Of a stretch of DNA of 51,856 bases, positions 16,163-23,543 are shown in pieces (within the stretch, counting starts at the first letter, position 1; each line of letters starts with the position of its first letter). The notes beneath the pieces are model-generated. The model was not told where the DNA came from. It made no database searches and saw nothing but the letters and a program-made list of their open reading frames with translations. A program made the translations under genes and the position numbers. Location of the stretch: positions 1 through 51,856 of the forward strand of contig QHVJ01000151.1 in assembly GCA_003222275.1 (NCBI GenBank), written 5' to 3'. Source of the stretch: Acidobacteriota bacterium. Its GTDB lineage: Bacteria > Acidobacteriota > Vicinamibacteria > Fen-336.

Positions 16163-17494
16163 ATGTCGTGCCCGCGCGCCTCGGCGCCCGTGATCATCGG
16201 TCTCGGACCGCGGTACCTCGCCCTGTCGACGCTGCTCGTTTTCGGCAGCTGCGGCCATCCGGATCTGCCCGCCGATCCCGGCCAGACGGATCCCGGCCAG
16301 ATCGTGACCCAGGCGCCCTGCGAGGGTCGGATCACAGACACGGCTGCCCATCCCATGAGTCCCCTGGCCAAACCCCGGAGGGGCGAGGCCTACGTCGATC
16401 CCGCCTTCGGGACCTTCATCACCCGCATCACCGACGCCGATCCACGGGAGGGGCAGAACGCCGTCATCAAGACGCTCTACTCCACCATGCCGGCCTGGAA
16501 TGCCGACGAGACTCTCCTCATTCTCTGGCACCGCGAACATGGTCATGAGCTGTACCAGGGCGGGGAGCCGTACACCTTCATACGCTCCCTCCCGTTGCAG
16601 TCACCCACCGACATCGAGCAGGTCCTGTGGGACCCGGTCGATCCGAACATTCTCTACTACCCCTCCAACTACAACGCGCTGCCGAGGCTCATGGAGCACC
16701 GGGTGCGCCCGACCGACTCCGACCGCGTGCTGCACGACTTCCAGTCACCACCCACCAATTGCCCGGTGGACTGGGGGCAGCTGCTCAGGCTCGGGGCGGA
16801 CCCCGAGTGGATGGGATGGGGTCCCCGCAAGATCGTCGGCCTGCGGTGCGGGAATACGGTGTTCCTCTACAGCATCAAGGAGGATGCCGTGCTGTCGGTG
16901 GGCCCGGCGCCGGGTACGCCCAACGCGCCCATCGTCTTCCCCTCGGAGACGGGCGCGATCCTGGACGGCTTCGTGCTCGATCTCGGCCTCAGGATCCAGA
17001 GGCGGCTACTCATGGCCAACCCTTACGAGCACGCAAGCATCGGCCGCGCCAAGGCGGGGTACGACACATGGAACGCGGTGGCCTTCGACGGGTCTGACGT
17101 CGGCTCGCTCGTCTCCCACCGGCTCGACACCGCCGAGCGGAAGGTGATCATCGGCCCCGCCACCGGTTATCCCTATCCGCCCTCGTCCACCCACGTCTCG
17201 GGGGTCGCCCAGAAGGCGCCGGGCTGGGTGGCGGTGGGAATCGTGGGCCAGCACACGGGAAAGACCCTGCTCGACAACGAGATCGTGCTCGCGAACCTGG
17301 ACACCGGCCAGGTCTGCCGCGTGGCCCACGCGCGGACGTTCGCCGGAACCACCTCGGACGGCCGCTGGGGGTACTGGAGCGAGACCCATGTCGTCATCAG
17401 TCCCACCGCCACCCGCGTCCTCTTCAACAGCGACTGGATGAACGGGCCCACGGTCGACACTTATGTGGTGGACCTGCGGAAGGTGCGTCGCTGA
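16163..17494 (+). CDS. Predicted lipoprotein, beta-propeller-like
   Basis: Hypothetical protein of 443 aa. A hydrophobic N-terminus ending in STLLVFGSC (lipobox-like FGSC) followed by a Pro/Asp-rich linker marks it as a likely lipoprotein. The body contains repeated units with aromatic/Asp patterns (MPAWNADETLLILWH, QVLWDPVDPNILYYPS, VVISPTATRVLFNSDW) typical of TolB/WD40-like beta-propellers in which each blade has an 'S-P/W-D-G' signature. No catalytic motif is visible. The ATG at 16163 is chosen over an upstream alternative at 16133 because a TATAAT box lies between the two. Function unknown. Confidence 0.65.
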   Translation: MSCPRASAPVIIGLGPRYLALSTLLVFGSCGHPDLPADPGQTDPGQIVTQAPCEGRITDTAAHPMSPLAKPRRGEAYVDPAFGTFITRITDADPREGQNAVIKTLYSTMPAWNADETLLILWHREHGHELYQGGEPYTFIRSLPLQSPTDIEQVLWDPVDPNILYYPSNYNALPRLMEHRVRPTDSDRVLHDFQSPPTNCPVDWGQLLRLGADPEWMGWGPRKIVGLRCGNTVFLYSIKEDAVLSVGPAPGTPNAPIVFPSETGAILDGFVLDLGLRIQRRLLMANPYEHASIGRAKAGYDTWNAVAFDGSDVGSLVSHRLDTAERKVIIGPATGYPYPPSSTHVSGVAQKAPGWVAVGIVGQHTGKTLLDNEIVLANLDTGQVCRVAHARTFAGTTSDGRWGYWSETHVVISPTATRVLFNSDWMNGPTVDTYVVDLRKVRR

Positions 17495-17504
17495 TCGCGT
17501 TCGG

Positions 17505-18236
17505 TCACGCCCAACCCCGGCGCTGGTAGACCCACAGGCCGAGCCATTCGTGGAGCGAGAAGCGGAAGGAGCGCAGCCGCTCGGCGGGCCGGTCGAGGTT
17601 CTCGACATCGAACTCGGTCTCCACCGCGGGAGAGCAGATCACCTCCAGCCCTGCGCGCTCGACCGCGGCACACGCCCGCCGGGAATGGGAAGGCGACGTC
17701 ACCACGAGGAGCCGGTGCCAGCCCTGCCGGCGGCACAGGTCCGCCGCCTGAACGGCCTCGTCCCTCGTCCGGCGCACGGGGCCCAGGCTCTGCAGTTCGT
17801 GAGAGGAACCGAGGTTCGCCATGAGCGTGCGCGCCACGGCTGCGTAGGACCGCGACGGGCCAGGGAGCTCGCTGAGCACGATCCTCGAAGCCAGACGCTG
17901 CCCGAGCAACTCCAGGCCGTGGACCAGCCGGCTCAACGCGGCTGGCGTCGGCTCCCCGTCCTCCTGCAGACGTGAGCTGAGGACGAGAACGGCGTCGGCC
18001 GGGCCGACCGTGTCGCGGCGGATCAAGCCTCGAGCGAGATGCATGGCCAGCGGCGTGAACGCGACCGAGAGCCATAGCGCACCCAGCGCGATGGTCACGG
18101 CGAGCATGGCGGGCCGGAGCCGTGTGCGCCAGGAAAGGGCGCCCGCGACGGCCGCCGGGAGCCACAACGAAGCGAGGCTGTCGGTCAGCAGGTCCCGGGC
18201 CAGGAAGCCTGCCGTCGCGCCGACGACCGCTCCCAT
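17505..18236 (-). CDS. YdcF/ElyC-type membrane protein (DUF218)
   Basis: Protein of 243 aa with N-terminal hydrophobic segments (about residues 15-60) and a DUF218 domain. Signatures are GPADAVLVLSSRL, the SRIVLSE strand, and TRDEAVQAADLCRRQGWHRLLVVTSPSHSRRA, in which the Thr-Arg-x-Glu and the 'VTSP.H..R' motif are the family hallmarks. Members such as ElyC/SanA affect envelope integrity, and some bind S-adenosylmethionine. It is convergent with the lipoprotein gene, with 10 bases between stops. The exact role is unknown. Confidence 0.8.
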   Translation of the reverse strand: MGAVVGATAGFLARDLLTDSLASLWLPAAVAGALSWRTRLRPAMLAVTIALGALWLSVAFTPLAMHLARGLIRRDTVGPADAVLVLSSRLQEDGEPTPAALSRLVHGLELLGQRLASRIVLSELPGPSRSYAAVARTLMANLGSSHELQSLGPVRRTRDEAVQAADLCRRQGWHRLLVVTSPSHSRRACAAVERAGLEVICSPAVETEFDVENLDRPAERLRSFRFSLHEWLGLWVYQRRGWA

Positions 18237-18315
18237 GAGCGATTCCCGCCAGGCGGCGGAGGACGGGAGCGACGCGATCCCTATGGCGTGGCTCCCCGCG
18301 CGGAGCGATCGGCCG

Positions 18316-18753
18316 TCACAGCTCGAGACGGCTCCGGGTGACGGTGACGACGATCGTACCCGACTCGTCTGACGGCCCGCGGTTGACGACGAACAGGCGA
18401 TAGCCCGTGGCCGTGGTGGTGAACGTCAGTTGGGCCGGCTTGAGGTTGCTCTCTTCCCTCGCGAAGACCTTGCATGCCCCGGCCACGAGCGCGATGGCAT
18501 CGCAGGCAGGATTGCTCAGGACCAGATCGATGTCGTCCGCGGCCGACGTCCAATCGACCGTGATGTGGAGCGTCCCCGCCTCCGGGACCGAGAAGTCGGC
18601 GACGAAGGTCCGGAACCGCTCCAGGCCACTGAACGGCTGCTCGTACCGGAAGACCGTGTCGACGACGGGCGCGAGCAGGTTCCTGTCTCCGCTGCAACCG
18701 GTCGCGGCCAGGCCCATCGCCAGGACCAGGGGAAGAACCAACCGAGTCGGCAT
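18316..18753 (-). CDS. Predicted small lipoprotein
   Basis: Protein of 145 aa with a lipoprotein signal (LVLPLVLAMGLAATGCSG, lipobox AATGC). The mature part is a single beta-sandwich-like domain: FVADFSVPEAGTLHITVDWT, DDIDLVLSNPAC, LTFTTTATGYRLFVVNRGPS. This pattern, with a D-I-D-L-V strand and a closing 'G-Y-R-L-F-V-x-N' strand, resembles bacterial pre-peptidase C-terminal/PPC-like domains. It starts 14 bases after the hydroxylase stop and is likely its operon partner. Confidence 0.7.
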   Translation of the reverse strand: MPTRLVLPLVLAMGLAATGCSGDRNLLAPVVDTVFRYEQPFSGLERFRTFVADFSVPEAGTLHITVDWTSAADDIDLVLSNPACDAIALVAGACKVFAREESNLKPAQLTFTTTATGYRLFVVNRGPSDESGTIVVTVTRSRLEL

Positions 18754-18767
18754 CGCCCGTGGCTTCT

Positions 18768-19895
18768 TCAAGGAGCAACTGCCGCCGCCGCGACGGGCGA
18801 GTCCTGCTTCGCCGCCGCCTTCCCGGCCGCGATCGCCTTCATGGCCAGGTCGTGAGCGCGCCGCGCCGCCTGGTTGTCCTCGTGGACCCGGCCCGCCGGG
18901 CTCTGCTCGTAGGCGGTGCGGAAGCGCTGGAGCACGGCGATCTCCTCCGCAGAGAAGCAGGGGTGCCAGAAGTTCATGAAGAGCACGATGCGCACCTGGT
19001 CGCTGTGGTTCCAGACCTCGTGCTCGAAGGAGTCGTCGAAGACCAGCACCTTGCCTTCCTCCCACGTCCGCTCGTCCTTGCCGACCCGTATGTAGCAGCC
19101 GGGGGGCACGGTCATCGCCAGATGACCGCGAATGATGCCGTTCATTGGTCCGTTGTGCGGCGGGATGTGAGCGTGCGGGTTCAGCGCCGAGAACATGATG
19201 TGGTCCCGCTCGAAGCGCGGCAGCGACTCGAGCAGAGCGGCGGTCTCGGGACAAAGGGCGCAGTTCTCCTCGAACTTCTTGCCGTAGAAGAAGAAGTTGA
19301 ACGTGTTCCAGCCCTCCAGCCGCTGCTGGCCCTCGCTCATGTAGGCCTTGAAGCCCTCGCCGTCCTGGCGCAGCACGTTCACGAGCTCCCGCTTGACCCT
19401 TGGGAAGGCCTGCTCCAAGGGTTTCACCCACTCGAACTCGCTCGGGTCGTAGAACGTGCGCGCGGGAACGCCCGGCAGATAGTAGGCCGGGCGTTGCAGG
19501 CGGTCGGTATAGGGAGAGCGGATGCGGTGAACGGCGCGAGTCGGGACCTCGAAGATGGACTTCAGGCCCAGCGCGGCCAGACCGCTCTGGACGGTCGGCA
19601 GCGCATCGACCTCCTGCAGGACGTCCTTGAGGCGCCTGTAATCTTCGAGTCGCGCTGAACGGAAGGCGGCCACCACTTCCGGCGGTATGCGGCGGGCGTG
19701 CTTGGGGCGCAGCCGCTCCAGCGCGCCGATGAGCAGGCCTTGGAGGCGGTATTGGAGCCAGAAAGTGTGCGCATAGAGCGCCGGCCGCTCGAGCCAACGC
19801 CGGATGCGTGGGCGGTTCAGGAGGCTCAGGCCGATGAGCAGCGCCAAGGACCCCCAGACGGCGACCCCGGTTACGACGAGAAGCTTCATGATCAT
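18768..19895 (-). CDS. Aspartyl/asparaginyl beta-hydroxylase family protein, membrane-anchored
   Basis: Fe(II)/2-oxoglutarate-dependent dioxygenase of 375 aa. A single N-terminal hydrophobic segment (residues ~4-25) should anchor it in the membrane. The catalytic domain (about 150-340) has HAHIPPHNGPMNG with an iron-ligand His, RGHLAMTVP, and SFEHEVWNHSDQVRIVLFMNFWHP with the second His and the 2-oxoglutarate-binding Arg. Four Cys residues occur before and after the first His, including CALCPET. The family hydroxylates Asp/Asn in proteins or lipid A acyl chains (LpxO branch); the membrane anchor and size make the LpxO-like branch possible. The C-terminal 40 residues are Ala/Lys-rich. Confidence 0.85.
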   Translation of the reverse strand: MIMKLLVVTGVAVWGSLALLIGLSLLNRPRIRRWLERPALYAHTFWLQYRLQGLLIGALERLRPKHARRIPPEVVAAFRSARLEDYRRLKDVLQEVDALPTVQSGLAALGLKSIFEVPTRAVHRIRSPYTDRLQRPAYYLPGVPARTFYDPSEFEWVKPLEQAFPRVKRELVNVLRQDGEGFKAYMSEGQQRLEGWNTFNFFFYGKKFEENCALCPETAALLESLPRFERDHIMFSALNPHAHIPPHNGPMNGIIRGHLAMTVPPGCYIRVGKDERTWEEGKVLVFDDSFEHEVWNHSDQVRIVLFMNFWHPCFSAEEIAVLQRFRTAYEQSPAGRVHEDNQAARRAHDLAMKAIAAGKAAAKQDSPVAAAAVAP

Positions 19896-19917
19896 CGAAT
19901 GAACCTCGGATGCTGCT

Positions 19918-19947
19918 CTGGTAGCAGAAGCAGGTACCGGCTGTCAA
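19918..19947 (-). promoter_or_regulatory. Possible promoter of the hydroxylase gene
   Basis: On the minus strand a perfect TTGACA (19947-19942) is followed after 18 bases by TACCAG (19923-19918), a weak -10. The start point would be about 15 bases before the ATG at 19895. Confidence 0.3.
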
Positions 19948-19994
19948 CTGATCATCTGCGAGCGGGCGGTTTGGGGGCGCACTCCGAGCCGGGA

Positions 19995-20024
19995 TTGACC
20001 CGAGCGGCTCTCCGGACGTAGTGT
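19995..20024 (+). promoter_or_regulatory. Possible promoter of the outer-membrane barrel gene
   Basis: TTGACC (19995-20000) precedes TAGTGT (20019-20024) by 18 bases; the -35 is good and the -10 weak. The leader would be about 50 bases long. Confidence 0.28.
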
Positions 20025-20080
20025 GAGGCGCGCCGCGGCGCAGATCGGTCCGTCATTCTTCGAACAGGAGCGACAGCGAG

Positions 20081-20629
20081 ATGAAACGAGCAGTTACTGT
20101 CCTGGTAATCATGATGATGATTCTGTCCGCTGGCCGCGAGGCGCGCGCCAGCGAAAGTTCCGTGGGGGTCGGCCTGGGCTACGTCAAGGCGAAGAACGTC
20201 GAGTCGACGATCCTGTACAGCGGGGACTTCCGCTTCCACTTGAGCCGTGGCTTCGCCCTCGCGCCCGAGATCAGCTACTGGAAGAAGGCGGCGACCATTC
20301 AGGCCGTCACCGCCTCGATCAAGGATCTTCAGTTCGGCGTCAACGCGCTGTTTGTGTCCCATGCCGGCCGCGACGTCGAGCTCTTCGTGGGTGGGGGTGG
20401 CGGCATTCACTCTCTCACCGGCAGCCTGGCGGTGGGCAGCGTTTCGGCGGTGTCCAACTCCACCACCAAGGGCGGCCTCGACGTCCTCGGCGGCGCCGAC
20501 TTCAAGGCGGGAGACGCGCTGAGCTTCTTCCTGGCCGCCCGCTACGATTGGGTGCTGGGTCTCAGCGGCGAGGACCCGCGCCGGCTGGACCAGGTGAAGT
20601 TCTACGGAGGCTTCCGCCTGAGGTTCTGA
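20081..20629 (+). CDS. Small outer-membrane beta-barrel protein
   Basis: Protein of 182 aa with a Sec signal peptide (AVTVLVIMMMILSAGREARA). The mature part alternates polar and hydrophobic residues in short strands (SVGVGLGYVKAKN, LYSGDFRFHLSRGFALAPEI, VELFVGGGGGIHSL, LSFFLAARYDWVLGL) and ends in KFYGGFRLRF, with the terminal Phe expected of an outer-membrane barrel. Size fits an eight-strand OmpX/OmpW-like barrel. Function is not inferable. It is convergent with the DUF1579 gene, 18 bases apart. Confidence 0.78.
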   Translation: MKRAVTVLVIMMMILSAGREARASESSVGVGLGYVKAKNVESTILYSGDFRFHLSRGFALAPEISYWKKAATIQAVTASIKDLQFGVNALFVSHAGRDVELFVGGGGGIHSLTGSLAVGSVSAVSNSTTKGGLDVLGGADFKAGDALSFFLAARYDWVLGLSGEDPRRLDQVKFYGGFRLRF

Positions 20630-20647
20630 TGACCCGGTGGGCCGTGC

Positions 20648-21292
20648 TCAAGGACGCGTGAAGACGGCCTCGGTCACCTTCATCGGGCGACGGCCGGGGA
20701 GGTCGACGAACACCCGCACCGAGTAGCGATCGGGGCCGTCGATCTTGAGCTGTTGCCGGGAGACCGAAGCGGCCCCGGTCGCCTCGTCGCGCTGTTTCGC
20801 GCTCAGGATGAGCGAGTGGTCCCGCGGATCGTAGGTCCCTGACCACTGTTGATAGCCGGTACCAAGGTTGTTGAGGCCAAGAGCGAAGAACCTCCGCTCG
20901 CGGGCGTCGTAGCCAAAGACCGTCATCCCTTCGACCCGTACCGTCCCGTCGCCGGCGGCGGCTTCGCTCAGCAGGAAGCGCCCGCCGAGAACCCAGCGGT
21001 TGTCGCTGGTGCCCTTCAGGCTCAGCGGCTCCCGAGAGGTCGAGTACGAGGTGAGGTCCATCTTCCAGCTTCCCACCAGCGGCGCGAGCCACTGCTGCTC
21101 GGGGCCGGGACGGCTGGCGTCGATGGCGCGCGCGATCTGCTCTGTCATCACGGGGGCTGCGGGAGGCGCGTGCGGTGCCGCCGCCTGGGGGCCGGCGGTC
21201 GTGGCGTCGCTTCGAATGATCGGAACCGTTCCGGCCGACGCGAGCAGCGCCACTGCCGACAAGCCCGCCACTCCGGTTGTCTTCACACCCAT
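20648..21292 (-). CDS. Exported DUF1579 family protein
   Basis: Protein of 214 aa with an N-terminal hydrophobic export segment (GVAGLSAVALLASAGTVP) and a DUF1579 domain at about 65-210. Family features are LVGSWKMDLTSYST, KGTSDNRWVLGGRFLLSEA, GMTVFGYDARERRFFALGLN, and LGTGYQQWSGTYDPRDHSL. DUF1579 proteins have a lipocalin-like fold and no established role. The ribosome site GGGAGG precedes the ATG. It is divergent from the PKS cluster, across the long regulatory interval. Confidence 0.82.
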   Translation of the reverse strand: MGVKTTGVAGLSAVALLASAGTVPIIRSDATTAGPQAAAPHAPPAAPVMTEQIARAIDASRPGPEQQWLAPLVGSWKMDLTSYSTSREPLSLKGTSDNRWVLGGRFLLSEAAAGDGTVRVEGMTVFGYDARERRFFALGLNNLGTGYQQWSGTYDPRDHSLILSAKQRDEATGAASVSRQQLKIDGPDRYSVRVFVDLPGRRPMKVTEAVFTRP

Positions 21293-21416
21293 GTGGCCTC
21301 CCGCGCCTACCCTAGCACAGGCCGACCGTGGAAGCCGTTCGAGAGGGGCGCCTCGGCACGTAAGGCGTGCCGTCTTGTCAAGCAGTAATCCGTTTGGCGG
21401 TCGGTAAAGTTTGTTG

Positions 21417-21445
21417 TTGACACGGGCCTATTGTTCAACGAGAAT
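21417..21445 (+). promoter_or_regulatory. Probable promoter of the PKS operon, TTGACA-N17-GAGAAT
   Basis: Perfect -35 TTGACA at 21417-21422 and GAGAAT at 21440-21445 with the ideal 17-base spacer. It is the same hexamer pair seen before the CysQ-like gene. Start near 21452 would leave a leader of about 335 bases before the thioesterase ATG, long enough for regulation in the leader. Confidence 0.6.
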
Positions 21446-21474
21446 CCGCATGCAATCCTGAAGTCGGGCCTATT
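21423..21474 (+). repeat. Direct repeat CGGGCCTATT x2, 42 bp apart
   Basis: CGGGCCTATT at 21423-21432 lies inside the promoter spacer, and an identical copy at 21465-21474 lies just downstream of the predicted start point. The 42-bp period is four helical turns, which would put both copies on one face of DNA, as expected for an operator. Confidence 0.45.
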
Positions 21475-21597
21475 CCGCTGTTGCCGCAGTACCAGGTATC
21501 CCTCCCTCCGGCACCCGGATTACGCAGAAGCGAATGGTGCACCTCGAAACGAAGGAGGGATATCGCCTCGTCGGAAATCAGTAACGTAGTCAGGAAA

Positions 21598-21700
21598 TAA
21601 AAAAAGGGCTGTTGGAGGATCGGTTGGGCAGCCGGTCCAACAGCCCTTGGCCGGAGGGACGGGCGTCGGTGCCTGTGAAGGCCGAGCCCGGCCTTGAGCC
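21598..21700 (-). ncRNA. Candidate small RNA antisense to the PKS leader
   Basis: A minus-strand transcript starting near 21700 and ending in the T-tract near 21599 would be about 100 nt. It would begin with a 7-bp hairpin, AAGGCCG-GGCT-CGGCCTT (21695-21678), run through a ~30-base single-stranded region, and end in a 13-bp terminator hairpin followed by seven T. A promoter stands at the right distance upstream. No protein gene on that strand needs this terminator, because the next minus-strand gene lies more than 300 bases farther downstream. Expression has not been shown. Confidence 0.5.
21599..21648 (-). terminator. Intrinsic terminator, minus strand
   Basis: AAGGGCTGTTGGA and TCCAACAGCCCTT (arms at 21648-21636 and 21616-21604 read on the minus strand) form a perfect 13-bp stem around a 19-base loop. 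On the minus strand the stem runs straight into TTTTTTT (21605-21599, partly paired). On the plus strand there is no T-tract after the stem. Confidence 0.7.
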
Positions 21701-21706
21701 ATTTGT

Positions 21707-21735
21707 ATTATCTCTATGGAACACAAGCACGTCCA
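21707..21735 (-). promoter_or_regulatory. Minus-strand promoter for the candidate small RNA
   Basis: On the minus strand TGGACG (21735-21730, four of six) is followed after exactly 17 bases by GATAAT (21712-21707, five of six). The start point would be near 21700. Confidence 0.5.
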
Positions 21736-21786
21736 GCGAAATCTAAGGGTTGGGGGTCGCGGTCGTCTTCTCCCCGGGAGCCGCCG

Positions 21787-22563
21787 ATGAGCCCGAACCC
21801 GGGCTGGATCCTGAGGTCCCGCCCGCGGCCGGGTGCGCGGCTGCGACTACTGTGCTTTCCCTATGCGGGGGGGGCGGCTTCCGCCTATCGTTCGTGGACC
21901 GAAGCGCTTCCGGCAGAGATCGACGTCTGCCCGATCCAGCTCCCGGGCCGGGGATCGCGCTTCCGCGAGGCTCCGTTCCGCCGCGCCTCCGACCTGGTGC
22001 AAGCGGCGGCCGAGGCGCTGCGCCCGTATCTGGACCTGCCGTTCGCTCTTTTCGGGCACAGCATGGGGGCGGTCGTCGCTTTCGAGCTGGCCCGTGAGCT
22101 CCGGCGGCGGTCGTGGCCCTCGCCCATCCTGCTCGCGGTCTCGGGCCGCGAGGCTCCGCACCGTCCCGATCCCGACCCTCCGCTGGCGCAACTTCCGGAC
22201 GCCGAGTTCGTGGAGCAGTTGCGCGCGCGGTACGGTGGGATTCCCGACGAAGTGCTCGCGGAAAAAGAGCTGCTGCAGATGCTCCTGCCGGTGCTTCGCG
22301 CCGACGTCTTTCTCCTCGAGTCCTACGTCTACGCGGAGGAGCCTCCGCTCGACTGCACGCTCTCCTGCTTCGGAGGGCAGCAAGATCGCCACCTGCGGCA
22401 CGAGGATCTCGAAGCATGGCGCGAGCAGACCCGTGGCTCCTTCACGCTGCGCACGTTCCCCGGCGGCCACTTCTTCATCGAGAGCGCCCGCGAGGTGGTC
22501 CTCCGGGCGCTCAGTGAGGATCTCCTCCGAGCGGTGACAGGCGCGGCCCGGTTGCGGGCATGA
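21787..22563 (+). CDS. Type II thioesterase
   Basis: Stand-alone alpha/beta-hydrolase thioesterase of 258 aa of the kind that removes aberrant or stalled acyl groups from PKS/NRPS carrier proteins. It has LLCFPYAGGAAS near the N-terminus (oxyanion loop), the nucleophile Ser92 in FGHSMG, the candidate catalytic Asp in FGGQQDRHL and the His in PGGHFFIES. Length is typical of TEII. The ATG at 21787 is preceded by GGGAG; a TTG at 21694 in the same frame adds a segment with no similarity and overlaps the candidate small-RNA region. It is the first gene of the biosynthetic operon, and its TGA overlaps the next ATG as ATGA. Confidence 0.93.
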   Translation: MSPNPGWILRSRPRPGARLRLLCFPYAGGAASAYRSWTEALPAEIDVCPIQLPGRGSRFREAPFRRASDLVQAAAEALRPYLDLPFALFGHSMGAVVAFELARELRRRSWPSPILLAVSGREAPHRPDPDPPLAQLPDAEFVEQLRARYGGIPDEVLAEKELLQMLLPVLRADVFLLESYVYAEEPPLDCTLSCFGGQQDRHLRHEDLEAWREQTRGSFTLRTFPGGHFFIESAREVVLRALSEDLLRAVTGAARLRA

Positions 22564-23393
22564 CGGCGCTCCGCTGGAAGCCCGCCCGGGCGGCGCCCCC
22601 GCTGGCGGCGAGCGAGGTGCACGTCTGGGTCGCCGTCCTCGACGCTCTGCCGGTGGGCGCGTACATCGGCCTCCTCTCGCCGGACGAAGCGGCTCGAGCC
22701 GATCGCTTCCACTTCGCGCGCGACCGGCAGCGCTTCGTCGGTGCGCGAGGATTGCTGCGGGAGCTCCTCGGGTGTTATGTCGACGTGGACCCGTCCGCGC
22801 TGCTCTTCGCCTACGGGCCGCGTGGCAAACCATACCTGGCGGCGGATTCCCGGCCCGACCGGGTGCGCTTCAACGTGTCGCACTCGGGCGGCCTCGCCCT
22901 GCTCGCCTTCGCGCGCGAACGTGAGCTCGGAGTCGATCTGGAGCTCGAACGGCCCGTACCGGAGGCAGAGTCGATCGCCGAGCGCTACTTCTCGCCTCGC
23001 GAGGGCGCGGAGCTGGGACGTCTGCCGCCCGCGGAGCGGCCGCGGGCGTTCTTCCGGTGCTGGACACGCAAAGAGGCGTTCATCAAGGCGACGGGGGATG
23101 GGCTGTCGCGCCCGCTCGACGCATTCGACGTCACCCTCGCGCCGCGTGAGCCGGCGCGGCTGCTGCGGGTCGAAGGGGAGCCGGAAGAGGCGGCACGTTG
23201 GTGGATGGAGGGGCTGGAGCCGGCGGAAGGCTTCGCGGGTGCCCTGGCGGTGGAGGGGCGTCCCGCGCGCCTCGCGTGCTGGAAATGGGACCACTCATTG
23301 GAGAGGAGCCATGGACCGCGACGAAAAGGAAGACAAGACGATTTACAAGGTCGTTGTGAACCACGAGGAGCAGTACTCGATCTGGCCCGCTGA
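22560..23393 (+). CDS. 4'-phosphopantetheinyl transferase, Sfp type
   Basis: Transfers the phosphopantetheine arm of CoA to the Ser of carrier-protein domains, making the ACPs of the downstream synthases active. The Sfp/AcpT signatures are [28 protein letters not shown] (Mg-binding Asp and Glu) and [17 protein letters not shown] with the W-x-x-K-E-A-x-x-K core. At 277 aa it is slightly long; the last ~27 residues (basic, unconserved) are read out of frame over the start of the MbtH gene, an 83-base overlap. Coupled to the thioesterase through ATGA. Confidence 0.93.
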   Translation: MTALRWKPARAAPPLAASEVHVWVAVLDALPVGAYIGLLSPDEAARADRFHFARDRQRFVGARGLLRELLGCYVDVDPSALLFAYGPRGKPYLAADSRPDRVRFNVSHSGGLALLAFARERELGVDLELERPVPEAESIAERYFSPREGAELGRLPPAERPRAFFRCWTRKEAFIKATGDGLSRPLDAFDVTLAPREPARLLRVEGEPEEAARWWMEGLEPAEGFAGALAVEGRPARLACWKWDHSLERSHGPRRKGRQDDLQGRCEPRGAVLDLAR

Positions 23394-23532
23394 GCGCGAC
23401 AACGCGCTCGGCTGGCGGGACGCCGGCAAGAACGGCCCCAAGGACGAGTGCCTGGCTTGGATCAAGGAGGTCTGGACCGACATGCGGCCGCTGAGCCTGC
23501 GGAAGCGGATGGAGGCGGCAGACGGGAACTAG
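23311..23532 (+). CDS. MbtH-like protein
   Basis: Small protein of 73 aa that in known systems binds and activates NRPS adenylation domains. Hallmarks are [32 protein letters not shown] and [14 protein letters not shown], with the invariant Asn, Glu, Ser and Trp residues of the family. A strong GAGAGGAG site precedes the ATG at 23311, which lies inside the preceding transferase gene. The five synthase genes visible contain no adenylation or condensation domain, so its partner is presumably beyond the right edge of the window or elsewhere in the genome. Confidence 0.93.
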   Translation: MDRDEKEDKTIYKVVVNHEEQYSIWPAERDNALGWRDAGKNGPKDECLAWIKEVWTDMRPLSLRKRMEAADGN

Positions 23533-23543
23533 AGAGGTCCTGA

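Larger units (their letters stand above)
21293..21786. other. Intergenic regulatory interval before the biosynthetic cluster
   Basis: No convincing protein gene occupies these ~490 bases. They contain a plus-strand promoter (21417-21445), a 10-bp direct repeat, an inverted repeat TATCCCTCC/GGAGGGATA (21497-21505 and 21554-21562), a minus-strand terminator, hairpin and promoter that define a candidate small RNA, and a possible 24-codon leader reading frame. The base composition is visibly less GC-rich than its flanks. Confidence 0.75.

Noticed and set aside
21520-21726. 68-aa minus-strand frame in the regulatory interval
   Set aside because: It runs through the terminator hairpin and T-tract and has no motif; the small-RNA reading explains the region better.
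21694-21786. TTG start that would lengthen the thioesterase by 31 residues
   Set aside because: The extension is unlike any thioesterase and has no ribosome site; ATG 21787 has GGGAG and gives the family length.
21417-21786. Riboswitch in the PKS leader
   Set aside because: No known aptamer consensus was recognised; the hairpins are better explained by the minus-strand terminator and small RNA.
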